From JAJEAO01 sp963667635 (lineage in GTDB: Bacteria > Acidobacteriota > Vicinamibacteria > Marinacidobacterales > Marinacidobacteraceae), in assembly GCA_965232015.1 (NCBI GenBank), contig OZ246946.1:1364001-1428000 (forward strand): a stretch of 64,000 nucleotides of DNA, read 5' to 3'. The notes below the pieces were generated by a model that did no database searches, had not been told where the DNA came from, and worked only from the letters and a program-made list of their open reading frames with translations. Of this stretch, positions 7,422-16,985 are shown in pieces (position 1 is the stretch's first letter; each line of letters starts with the position of its first letter). The position numbers and the translations under genes are program-made.

Positions 7422-10400
7422 TCAGGTCTCGGACCCGGCGCCTCGACCCGCGCCCGACCCCACCCAGTAGCGCCGCCGCTGGAACGGATACCCCGGCAGC
7501 GAGATGCGTCGCCGGCTCTCGCCGGCGAACCGGCCCGCCAGGGAGACTTCGCTTCCCGCCTCCCAGGCCGCGGCCTCCGGTAGGCCGCCGCTCGCGGGCG
7601 CCGCTCCTCGAGCCACCGCCGCGAGTTGCTCCCGGAGCGATGCAGCGTCCCGGAAGACGACGGCGGCCCGGCGGGAAAGACCACTCCTTCCGGTGGAGGC
7701 CGACCACGCCATGTCCGCGAGAAGCGCGTCGAGATCGGCGCCGTCGGCCTCGGCCTCCCGCTTGTCGAGCCAGTCGCGGTACGCCGCCGCCAGCTCGCGG
7801 AGCGCCGCGGCCGATCGAGCCGAGAGCGGGAGGATCCGCGCCCGCCCGCGGCCCGCCTCATCGGCAGACGTCCCGCCGCTCGGCGCCGGGACGGGCGCAC
7901 CCCGGGCAGAGCCGCAGCCCTCGAGCACGACATGGGCGTTTGCTCCCGAGAGTCCGAACGCGCTCACCGCCGCCCGCGGGGGCCGGTCAGCGGCCACCGG
8001 CCACTCCCGCGGGGCGGCGGCGATCCGCGCCGCCGAGCGATCCCAGGCGATCTCCGGGTTCGGTTTCGTCACCGGACCGTGCCCGGGGACGACCCCCCGG
8101 TGCATGGCGAGCAGCACCTTGATCACCCCGGCGATCCCGGCTGCGGCCTCGAGATGCCCGATCCGAGCCTTGACCGAACCGACGAACAGCGGACGATCCG
8201 CCTCACGGCCGGCGCCGTACACCGACGCGGCGGCGTTCAGCTCGATCGGATCGCCGAGCCGGGATCCCACCGCGTGCGCCTCGAGGTAGTCCACGCTCGC
8301 CGGAGAAACGCCGGCGGAACGGAGGGCGGCTCCGAGGACCTGTTGCTGCGCGCTTCCGTTCGGCGCCGTGAGCCCGACCGCGGCTCCGTTCTGGTTGACG
8401 GCCGACCCGAGGATCATCCCGAGGATCCGGTCGCCGGCGGCTTCGGCGTCGGCGAGGCGCTTGAGAACCACGATCCCGCACCCCTCGCCGCGCACGAACC
8501 CGTCGGCCTCCGCCTCGAACGGCCGACACGTTCCGGTTCGGGACAACATCCCGAACTCCTGCATGAAGCGGGTGACCTGGGGTGAGAGGACAACGCTGAC
8601 CCCTCCGGCGAGCGCGAGATCCACGTCACCCCGCTCGAGCGCCGCGACTGCGAAGTGCAACGCCGCGAGCGAGGAGGCGCAGGTCATGTCCACCGCTACC
8701 GCGGGCCCCCGGAGGCCGAGAGTGAACGCCACCCGCGAGGCGGTCACGCTGCCAGTGCTGCCGAGAAACCCGTGGTCCTCGCCGGCCGCGATCAGGAGAT
8801 CGCGGTACTCGCCCGACCCGACCCCGGCATAGACGCCCGTCGAACTGCCCCGCAGGCCGCTCGGCGGAATCCCGGCGTCCTCCAGGGCCCGCCAACTCGT
8901 CTCGAGCAGCAGTCGCTGGCTCGGGTCCATGGTGCGGGCCTCGATCGGCGGGATTCCGAAGAACCGCGCATCGAAGCGGTCCACGTCGTCGAGGAAGCCG
9001 CCCCATCGGATCATCGGATCCCTCGCCCGCGGATCGCCGCACACTCCGGTCCACGATCCCCCGCCCGGGCGCCCCTCCGAAATCGCGTTCCCGCCGCTCT
9101 CGAGGAGCCGCCAGTAGGACTCCGGATCCGGCGCTCCGGGGAAACGGCAGGCCATGCCGACGACGGCGATGGCGTCTCGTCTCCCCGACGCCCGGGAGGG
9201 CGCCCGGGCGATCCCGGTCCCGGCGGCTTCCTCATGGGGCGCCGGCTCGTCTCGCTCCCCGAGTTCGGAGGCGAGATGCTCCGCCATCGCGGCGATGTTC
9301 GGCGTGTCGAACACGAGGGTCGGCGGGGCGGTATAGGCGCCGGCCAGGGCGCGGTTCAAGCGGTTCCTGAACTCGACCGCCATGAGCGAGTCCATCCCGA
9401 GGTCGAAGAAGCCGACCGAGGGCGCGGCCGGCGACGACAGCCGAAGGACGACCTGCACTTCGCGCCGAAGGAAGGACGTGAGCAGCTCGCGACGCTCCCC
9501 CGGCGGCGTCGCGGCCAGGCGCGACGGCAGATCCACCGCATCGTCGGAAGGCGCCGACTCCGTGGTCGCCGGCTCGAGCAGGTCCTCGATCAGCGTCGGC
9601 GGGTCGTCCACCGCCTCGGCGAACGCCGGCCAGTCCACCGCCGCGACCATGGTGCCCGCCGCGTCCTCCGCGAGCAGCCGACCGAAGGCTTCGAGACCCT
9701 GCCGCGGGGTCATCCACCGCGTCCCGGTGGCCTCGAGTTGACCGGCGATGCGGTCGCGCTGCTCCTCCGCCTCTCCGAGGCCCGACCACGCGCCCCAGGC
9801 GATGGCCTGACCGGGAAGTCCGAGTGCGCGCCGGTGGGCGGCAATCTGGTCGAGAAAGGCGTTCGCCGCGGCGTGGTTCGCCTGGCCCGGGTTGCCGAGC
9901 ACCCCCGCGACGCTGGAGAACAGGACGAACAGGTCGAGGTCGCTATCGAGGGTGGCGCGATGGAGCCGCCAGGCGCCGAGCGCCTTGGGCCACAGGACGG
10001 TCCCGAAGCGCTCCCAGGTCTGGTTGGAGAGGGCCGCGTCGGCGAGAACGCCCACGCTGTGGATGACTCCGGCGATCGGCGCGACGTCGCGGTCGAGCCG
10101 CTCGAACATCGCGGCGACCTGATCTCGGTCGGTCACGTCGGCGAGCTCGACTCGAACTCGCGCCCCGCGCGATCGAAGCGCCGCGATGGCGGCTTCGGCC
10201 TCGGGATCGGGGGCGCGACGCCCGTTGAGGACGATGGTTCCGGCGCCGCGGTCCACGAGCCATCCGGCGAGGGCGCACCCGATGCCGCCGAGCCCCCCGG
10301 TCACCAGATACGCGCGGTCTGCCCGCAGCCGGCCGCCTGCGAGCGGCGGCGCCGTCAGCACGATCTTCCCGATGTGCCGCGCCGCCTGCATGAAGCGCAT

Positions 10401-13400
10401 CGCCGGGGCCGCCTCGGCGAGCGGCCAGCGACTGTGGAGAATCGGTGGGATCTCCCCCCGGCCCACCCGTTCGGCCACTCGGCGCAGGGCATCACCGGGC
10501 GTCTCGGGGTCGTGCTCCTTGAGCCGGTCCAGCATCAGGATCGAATAGGCGACATCGGGGCGGGCGGCCGCCATCTGCTCCTCGGTCCAGATGTCCACGC
10601 GCGCCAGTTCCACGAATCGCCCGCCCGGCGCGAGGCACGCGAGGCTGGCCTCGATGAAGCCCTCGCTGGTGAGGCTGTTCAGCACGACGTCCACGCCGCG
10701 CCCGCCGGTGGCCTCGAGGATCCGCTCCCCGAAGGCGGTCGTCCGGCTGTCGAAGACGCGCCGGACGCCGAGCGACCGGAGGAAGGCCCGCTTCCTCGCG
10801 CTCGCCGTGGCGAAGACTTCCGCCCCGGCGGCCTGCGCCCACCGAATCGCGGCCAGCCCGACGCCGCCGGCCCCGGCGTGGATCAGGACCCGGTCGCCGG
10901 GTTCGAGCCCGGATAGGTCGAAGGAAAGGACGGCGGAGACGTAGGCCGTCGGGAGGGTCGCGAGCTGGGTGACCGAAAGACCGGCGGGCGCCGGCGTCAC
11001 CATCGCCGCCGAAGTCACCGCCTCGGAACCGAACGCGCCGAAGCTGAGGCCGATGACCCGCGCCCCCGCGGACACGCCGCTCACGTCGGCGCCGACCTCG
11101 GTGACCCGGCCGCAGAACTCGCCGCCCAGCAACCCCTCTTCGATCACGCCGAGCGCGCGGAAGAGATCCCAGAAGTTCAGTCCGGTGGCCTCGACGGCGA
11201 TCCGGACCTCGTCCGCGCCGAGGGGGCGGCTGGGCCACCGACTCGCCTCCATCCCACCGAGCGAGCCGCCGGCGTCGGCTTCGAGCAGCCAGGGACCGCC
11301 ATCGGGGATCCGCAGCCGGTCTCCCGCATCCCGGCTGCGCACCAGCCGGGCCGCTCTCCGGCGTCCGAATCGGTGGACGACGTGCGTCTCCGCGTCCGGG
11401 AACAGGAGCTCGTCCACCAGACCCGCGAGCGGGGAGCGGGCCTCGGGATCCAGATCGATCATCCGGGCCCCGAGCCACGGCGTCTCGCGCGCCATGACCT
11501 TCCCGAGACCCCAGAGCGCGCTGCCCGCCAACTGACCGCCCCGCTCCCGCTCCACGACCTGTCCGCCGCGGGTCACGAACCAGAACCCGCGCGCCGGGGT
11601 CGCATCCACGGCGATCAGAGCCTGAACCAGCGCGAGGGCGCCGGCGCCGATCCGCGTCAGGTCGTCCGCCAGCTCGACCGTCCCGGCGTCGGTCGTCGCG
11701 CCGTCGAGCGCTGCGAGGTGCACCACGCCGGCGAGCGGCCCGTGGTCGGGAAGATCCCCGAGAAGCGACTCCCACGAGGAGCGGTCTCGCGCCTCGACCC
11801 GCCGGCGCAGCACCCGGGGCCCGGCGGGAGGCGGGGACACCCCGTCCACTCCGTGTTCCTCGGCCACCACGACCGCCTGGTTCTTCGCCACCAGCTCGGC
11901 GGCGAGGGCTTCCGCAGTACCCCCGCGGTCCCCGGTCAGGATCCAGACGCCCGGTTCGCGGGCGATCTCTTCCGGCCCCCGCGCGACGACGACGCCGCGA
12001 TCGGGGTTCGCCTCGGGGTCCGACTCATCCACTCCGAGAACGGCGACTTCGGCGAAGCCGGCGTCGGCGAGCGCGCGGCCCCACACCGCCGGTTCTGCGA
12101 GCGCGTGGTGGGGGCGGTAGTGATCGGCGAACCGCCACCACCCATCGAGCTGACCGAACGTGAGGTCCAGCCAGCTCTGGCCGCGCAGGTTCTCGAGCGC
12201 CACCAGGTGGCCCGAGGGCGCGAGGAGCGAGAGGCAGTGACCGAGCGTCTCCGGGAGCGACCGGGTGGCGTGAAGGACGTTGGAGGCGATCACGAGGTCG
12301 TAACCGTGCGCGCCGAAGCCCTGTTCCACCGGATCCCTCTCGATGTCGAGGACCCGATACTCGATCGCCCCGTCCGCGCTGCCGAACCGGGACTCGGCCT
12401 CCGCGAAGAAGCCCGCCGAGATGTCGGTGTAGGCGTAATCGAACCGTCCCTCGGGCAGCACCGGGAGGACGGCGGCGGTCGCCGATCCGGTGCCCGCTCC
12501 GATCTCGACGATCCGCAGGCGTCGGGTCGCGGGCAGCCCGCCCAGCATCCTGGAGATCGCGTCGGCGAGCAGCCGGTTCGCGGCGCGCGCCACCGGCGCC
12601 TTCCGATAGAGATCGGCGGCGCTCGGTGACCCGCTGCTGAAGAGCAGCGTGAGGGGATCCTGCGCGCCGCGGAGGACCTCGGGAAGGGCATTCGCGCTGC
12701 GCCGGAACAACCCGATCTCGGTCGTCCCGTGGGCGTACCGCGCCGCCATCCGGGTCGCGTACTCCCCGGGATCGAACCGAACGACCTCCGGCCGCGGCTC
12801 GCCGGAGCCCACGACCACTTCGAAGCGGTCGCCCGCCTCCCGCAGCACACCCGACCGGGCCGCCATCTCGAGTATGCGGCGGAACATGGGACGGTGCTCG
12901 CTCCCGACCCCGAGCTCGCGCCGCAGCTCCTCGGGGGCCACGACGCCTCCGGCGACCCGCTCCCACCCGAGTCGGTCCAGCGTCTCCAGGGCGAAACCGA
13001 GCGAGAGCCGCTCGAGATCGTCGAGCAGGGCGGTCCGGCTCTCCCGGTCCACTCCGGCCTCTTCGAGATAGCGCGGGAACCAGCGGATCGCCCCCGCGAC
13101 GCTTGCGGGGGGATCGAGGAAGGCAGCCGACTCGATGCCCGGCGCGAGCGGGTGATCCCGCCACTGGATCTCGTAGAGCAGGTCCTCGACCGGCTCGGCG
13201 GCCGCGAGGAGCGCCGCGCGGGTGGCGCGCTTCACCCGGTAGCCACTCACTTCTCCGACCGGACGCCCCGCCTCGTCGAACAACCGCAGGTCCCCGGTGA
13301 CAACTTCCGCGGACCCGTTCGCCGATTCGGCCACGGAGGTGACGACGGCATGGCACACGATCCGATCCGGCAGGCGGTCCACCAGCCACATCCGGTCCCA

Positions 13401-16400
13401 GCCGAACGGGAGGTACAGCGTCCCGTCGGCCGGGTCGGCGGCGCGGCGGGCGGCCCCGAGGACCTGGAAGCAGCCATCGAGCAGCCGCGGGTCGAGGGCG
13501 CGCCCGCCGGCCGGCGTTTCGCCCGCGAGCGCGACTTCTCCGAGAGCCTCGCCGGGGCCCGACCACAGGCGCCGAAGCGTCCGGAACGAGGGGCCGAACC
13601 CGATTCCGGCGGCCGTCCGCGCCCGGTAAAACGCCTGCGGATCGTCGGCGCGAAGCGCGCCCCGGAGCGCGGCGAGATCGTCCCGGTCCCCGTGCCGCGG
13701 CGGGAGTCGGGAGCGTTCCGGCAGGCGCGCCTCGGCGTGGAGCGTCCACTCGTCCTCCCCGGCCCCCCGGCTCAGGATGCGGAGCCGACGGGATGTCTGC
13801 TCGTCCGGCGCGTCGAGAAGGACCTGCAGGGCGCGTTCGCCGTCCGACGCGGAGTCCGCCTCGGCGAGGAGGAGGGGCTGGACGAGCTGGACTTCCTCCG
13901 CCACCGAGCCCGCCTCCTGGCCCTCCGCGCGCGCCGCCTCCGCCGCGAGCGCCCCGTAGAGCGCGCCCGGGGTGAGGATCTCTCCGAAGACCCGGTGATC
14001 GGCGAGCCACTCCGGATCAGCCGCCGAGATCCGGGTGTCCCAGCAGGTCTCGCCGCTCGCGGATTCGTGCCGGGCGCCCAGCACCGGATGTTCATCGCGG
14101 CGGCGCCGGGCGCGCCCGGCCGGGACCCAGTAGCGCTCGCGGTCGAAGGCGACTCCCGGCGCGGCGACGCGACGACGCCGCTCCCCGGCGAACAGGCCCT
14201 CCAGGGACACCTCGCATCCGGCCTCCCACACAGCAGCCACCGCGGAGGCGAAGGCGCGATCGGCCTCGGCGGCCGAGACGCGCGAGCCGGGCCGCAGCAG
14301 GCTCGGGATCGTGGGGGGCGGTCCCCCATTCTTCCCGGCGTCGGGCCAGGCGAGCGTGAACATCGGAGCAAGCACCGAATGGGGTCCGAGTTCGACGACC
14401 GCCTCCACTCCACCGCCGGCGAGCTCCTCCACGCCGCTCCGGAACGCCACCGCCTCCCGCGCCTGCCGTCGCCAGTAGTCCGCGTCCAGAACCGCGCCGG
14501 GAGGGAGGCGCCGGCCGGTGAGGCTGCTCACGAACCCGGTGACCGGCGACGACGGGATCCGGGCGGCCGCCGCGGCCACGCCGTCCAGCGCAGGCTCGAC
14601 GAGGGCGCTGTGGTAGGCGGCGCCGCCTCGAAGCCGCGCCACGCGGACCCCGTCGCGCTCGAAGCGCCGGAGCAGCGCCTCCACGCCGACGGCGGGACCG
14701 CTGACCGACTGGTGCGCGCCGTTGTCGGCTGCGATGCTCACGCCGGGGCCGCCGGAGTCGGCGTTCTGACGGGTCACCGCCTCCGCGACGCGCTCCGCGC
14801 TGGCGAAGACCGCCCCCATGGCCCCCTCGCCCGGCAGATCGGCCATGAGCGCCCCGCGGGCGGCCGCGAAGCGCAGCCCGTCCTCGAGTCCGAAGGCGCC
14901 CGCGGCCCGGGCCGCGGCGATCTCACCGAGGCTGTGTCCGAGGACGAGGTCCGGCCGGACTCCCAGGCTCGCCCACAGATCCGTGAGCGCGCACTCGAGG
15001 GCGTAGATCGCCGGCTGGGTCCACGCCGGATCATCGAGAGATTCCCCGGCGTCCCCGCGGCCGAACATCGCGTCGAGGAGAGATGCGCCGGCCCCTGCGT
15101 GAAACGCCTCCTCGCACCGGTCGAGGACCGAGCGCACGACCGGTTCCGTCTGGTAGAGGACCCGACCCATCCCGACCCACTGGCTCGCCTGCCCGGTGTA
15201 GAGGAAGGCGACTCTCTCCGGTGGGCCGGGCGCACGGGCCACGTCTCCCCCTTCGGCGGCGACCGCTTCGAGATCCCGCTTCAGGGCAGTCGGGTCAGCG
15301 AAGATCACCGCTTTGCGGCAGCCGAAGTGAGTTCGCCCGGTTGCCGCGGTCCACGCCAGATCCGCGAGCCCCTCGACGGGGGACTGTTCGTCCACGCGTT
15401 CCGCGTGGCGCTGCGCCTGCCTCCGCACCGCCGCCTCGGTGCGGCCCGAGAGCGGCAGGAGCCGCGTCGCGCGCGGAGCGCAGGAGACCCCCGCGGCTCC
15501 AGGCCGGAGTCGGGCGACCGGGATGGCGAGTGCGGAGCCCGCCGGGGGGCGGTAGCGGCGGCTCGGGCGCGCGAGGCCGCCGACGCCCTCGAGGATCAGG
15601 TGAGCGTTCGTGCCGGACCATCCGAACCCGCTCACTCCCGCCCGCGGCGGCGTGGGCGCCCGATCCGGCCACGGCGTGGCCTGCGCGGTGACTTCGAGCG
15701 GAAGCCGTTCCCAGGCGATCTCCGGGCTCGGCTCCCGGAAATGCAGGTGGCGCGGGATCAGTCCCTGCCGCATGGAGAGCACGACCTTGATGACTCCGGC
15801 GACTCCGGCCGCGGACTCGAGATGGCCGAAGTTCGTCTTGACCGAGCCGATCAGAAGCGATCGCCCGGGCGCGCGGCCACGACCGTAGGCCGCGCCGGTC
15901 GCCCGGGCCTCGATCGGATCCCCCACCCGCGTTCCGGTTCCGTGCGCCTCGACGTAGTCCACATCGGTCGGTTCGAGCCCGGCATCCTCGAGCGCCGCCG
16001 CGATGACCCGCTCCTGAGCGGGGCCGCTCGGCACCGTGAGCCCGGGGCTCGCGCCGTCCTGGTTGATCGCCGCGCCCCGGAGGATGGCCCAGATCCGGTC
16101 GCCGTCGTCTCTCGCGTCTTCGAGCCGCTTCAGCACCACGATGCCGCAGCCTTCACCGCGCACGTAACCGTTCGCTGCGGCGTCGAAGGTCGCGCACCGA
16201 CCATCGGGAGACAGCATCCCGGCGTTCGCGCGGAGCTCGAGAAGACGACCCGAGAGGATCGTGTGCACTCCCCCGGCGAGCGCGAGGTCCGCCTCGCTCC
16301 TCTGGAGCCCCGAGACCGCCTGGTGGATCGCGACGAGCGAGGAGGAGCACGCCGTGTCCAGCGCGATCGCGGGTCCCTCGAGCCCGAGCGCGTAGGAGAC

Positions 16401-16898
16401 CCGACCGATCGCGGTGTTGAACGAGGTGCCGGTGACCGAGTGCAGGCTCGGGCCCGCTTCCGAGGTATCGCTCGCGTCGAGGATCAGCGTTCGGTATTCG
16501 TTGTTGCTGATCCCCGCATAGACGCCGGTGCGCGAGCCGCGGAGCCGGCTGGCCGGGATCCCGGCGTCTTCCAGCGCTCGCCAGCTCGTTTCCAGCATCA
16601 GCCGCTGCTGCGGATCGAGCAGTTCGGCCTCGGCGGGCGAGATCCGGAAGAACCCGGCGTCGAATCGGTCGAGATCCCCCAGATAGGCGCCGAACCGGCA
16701 CGCGTGACGGACATCGGCATCGGGGAAGAGCTGCCCGACGCGTCCCTCACCGGACCCCGGAACGCCTTCGGTGACCCCGCTGCGCCCTTCTGCCAGCAGA
16801 CGCCAGAACGCTTCCAGCCCGTTCGCCTTCGGGAACCGGCACGCCATCCCGATGATGGCGATCGCCGGCCGCGGCATGGCGTTCCGGCCGTTTCTCAT
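7422..16898 (-). CDS. Highly reducing type I polyketide synthase with AT-less second module
   Basis: This is a 3158-residue synthase. Module 1: KS (C184 in TACSSSL, H319 in EAHGTGT, H359 in NFGHLES); AT with GHSLGE (S656) and AAYH ending at H763, matching neither the malonyl HAFH nor the methylmalonyl YASH signature; DH with HxxxGxxxxP at H968 and D1141; C-methyltransferase with EIGAGTG at 1465-1471; ER with AGAGGVG near 2008; KR with TGGLGGIG at 2200-2207 but His at 2342 where Tyr is expected in GQANHAAAN; ACP with S2504 in MDSL. Module 2: KS (about 2573-3000) with C2740, H2875 and H2915, then the KS-AT linker joined directly to a post-AT linker (YPFQRRRYW) and the stop, with no AT, processing domains or ACP. 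Translation may start at 16898 or at the ATG seven codons later. The order resembles iterative fungal-type HR-PKS and predicts a methyl-branched reduced chain. Confidence 0.9.
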   Translation of the reverse strand: MRNGRNAMPRPAIAIIGMACRFPKANGLEAFWRLLAEGRSGVTEGVPGSGEGRVGQLFPDADVRHACRFGAYLGDLDRFDAGFFRISPAEAELLDPQQRLMLETSWRALEDAGIPASRLRGSRTGVYAGISNNEYRTLILDASDTSEAGPSLHSVTGTSFNTAIGRVSYALGLEGPAIALDTACSSSLVAIHQAVSGLQRSEADLALAGGVHTILSGRLLELRANAGMLSPDGRCATFDAAANGYVRGEGCGIVVLKRLEDARDDGDRIWAILRGAAINQDGASPGLTVPSGPAQERVIAAALEDAGLEPTDVDYVEAHGTGTRVGDPIEARATGAAYGRGRAPGRSLLIGSVKTNFGHLESAAGVAGVIKVVLSMRQGLIPRHLHFREPSPEIAWERLPLEVTAQATPWPDRAPTPPRAGVSGFGWSGTNAHLILEGVGGLARPSRRYRPPAGSALAIPVARLRPGAAGVSCAPRATRLLPLSGRTEAAVRRQAQRHAERVDEQSPVEGLADLAWTAATGRTHFGCRKAVIFADPTALKRDLEAVAAEGGDVARAPGPPERVAFLYTGQASQWVGMGRVLYQTEPVVRSVLDRCEEAFHAGAGASLLDAMFGRGDAGESLDDPAWTQPAIYALECALTDLWASLGVRPDLVLGHSLGEIAAARAAGAFGLEDGLRFAAARGALMADLPGEGAMGAVFASAERVAEAVTRQNADSGGPGVSIAADNGAHQSVSGPAVGVEALLRRFERDGVRVARLRGGAAYHSALVEPALDGVAAAAARIPSSPVTGFVSSLTGRRLPPGAVLDADYWRRQAREAVAFRSGVEELAGGGVEAVVELGPHSVLAPMFTLAWPDAGKNGGPPPTIPSLLRPGSRVSAAEADRAFASAVAAVWEAGCEVSLEGLFAGERRRRVAAPGVAFDRERYWVPAGRARRRRDEHPVLGARHESASGETCWDTRISAADPEWLADHRVFGEILTPGALYGALAAEAARAEGQEAGSVAEEVQLVQPLLLAEADSASDGERALQVLLDAPDEQTSRRLRILSRGAGEDEWTLHAEARLPERSRLPPRHGDRDDLAALRGALRADDPQAFYRARTAAGIGFGPSFRTLRRLWSGPGEALGEVALAGETPAGGRALDPRLLDGCFQVLGAARRAADPADGTLYLPFGWDRMWLVDRLPDRIVCHAVVTSVAESANGSAEVVTGDLRLFDEAGRPVGEVSGYRVKRATRAALLAAAEPVEDLLYEIQWRDHPLAPGIESAAFLDPPASVAGAIRWFPRYLEEAGVDRESRTALLDDLERLSLGFALETLDRLGWERVAGGVVAPEELRRELGVGSEHRPMFRRILEMAARSGVLREAGDRFEVVVGSGEPRPEVVRFDPGEYATRMAARYAHGTTEIGLFRRSANALPEVLRGAQDPLTLLFSSGSPSAADLYRKAPVARAANRLLADAISRMLGGLPATRRLRIVEIGAGTGSATAAVLPVLPEGRFDYAYTDISAGFFAEAESRFGSADGAIEYRVLDIERDPVEQGFGAHGYDLVIASNVLHATRSLPETLGHCLSLLAPSGHLVALENLRGQSWLDLTFGQLDGWWRFADHYRPHHALAEPAVWGRALADAGFAEVAVLGVDESDPEANPDRGVVVARGPEEIAREPGVWILTGDRGGTAEALAAELVAKNQAVVVAEEHGVDGVSPPPAGPRVLRRRVEARDRSSWESLLGDLPDHGPLAGVVHLAALDGATTDAGTVELADDLTRIGAGALALVQALIAVDATPARGFWFVTRGGQVVERERGGQLAGSALWGLGKVMARETPWLGARMIDLDPEARSPLAGLVDELLFPDAETHVVHRFGRRRAARLVRSRDAGDRLRIPDGGPWLLEADAGGSLGGMEASRWPSRPLGADEVRIAVEATGLNFWDLFRALGVIEEGLLGGEFCGRVTEVGADVSGVSAGARVIGLSFGAFGSEAVTSAAMVTPAPAGLSVTQLATLPTAYVSAVLSFDLSGLEPGDRVLIHAGAGGVGLAAIRWAQAAGAEVFATASARKRAFLRSLGVRRVFDSRTTAFGERILEATGGRGVDVVLNSLTSEGFIEASLACLAPGGRFVELARVDIWTEEQMAAARPDVAYSILMLDRLKEHDPETPGDALRRVAERVGRGEIPPILHSRWPLAEAAPAMRFMQAARHIGKIVLTAPPLAGGRLRADRAYLVTGGLGGIGCALAGWLVDRGAGTIVLNGRRAPDPEAEAAIAALRSRGARVRVELADVTDRDQVAAMFERLDRDVAPIAGVIHSVGVLADAALSNQTWERFGTVLWPKALGAWRLHRATLDSDLDLFVLFSSVAGVLGNPGQANHAAANAFLDQIAAHRRALGLPGQAIAWGAWSGLGEAEEQRDRIAGQLEATGTRWMTPRQGLEAFGRLLAEDAAGTMVAAVDWPAFAEAVDDPPTLIEDLLEPATTESAPSDDAVDLPSRLAATPPGERRELLTSFLRREVQVVLRLSSPAAPSVGFFDLGMDSLMAVEFRNRLNRALAGAYTAPPTLVFDTPNIAAMAEHLASELGERDEPAPHEEAAGTGIARAPSRASGRRDAIAVVGMACRFPGAPDPESYWRLLESGGNAISEGRPGGGSWTGVCGDPRARDPMIRWGGFLDDVDRFDARFFGIPPIEARTMDPSQRLLLETSWRALEDAGIPPSGLRGSSTGVYAGVGSGEYRDLLIAAGEDHGFLGSTGSVTASRVAFTLGLRGPAVAVDMTCASSLAALHFAVAALERGDVDLALAGGVSVVLSPQVTRFMQEFGMLSRTGTCRPFEAEADGFVRGEGCGIVVLKRLADAEAAGDRILGMILGSAVNQNGAAVGLTAPNGSAQQQVLGAALRSAGVSPASVDYLEAHAVGSRLGDPIELNAAASVYGAGREADRPLFVGSVKARIGHLEAAAGIAGVIKVLLAMHRGVVPGHGPVTKPNPEIAWDRSAARIAAAPREWPVAADRPPRAAVSAFGLSGANAHVVLEGCGSARGAPVPAPSGGTSADEAGRGRARILPLSARSAAALRELAAAYRDWLDKREAEADGADLDALLADMAWSASTGRSGLSRRAAVVFRDAASLREQLAAVARGAAPASGGLPEAAAWEAGSEVSLAGRFAGESRRRISLPGYPFQRRRYWVGSGAGRGAGSET

Positions 16899-16985
16899 TC
16901 GGAGGTTCGGGGGGTTCCGGCGCGGGCCCCGAACAGAATCCTATTCCCGGCTGCCGCGCCGGTGACTTCGGGATAGAGTGCGGGC

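Noticed and set aside
12729..16976. A 1415-codon open frame on the plus strand opposite the PKS, and another at 8655-10916
   Set aside because: Both lie antisense to well-conserved PKS domains. Their translations are Arg/Gly/Pro-rich with no domain, as expected for the mirror frame of high-GC coding DNA.
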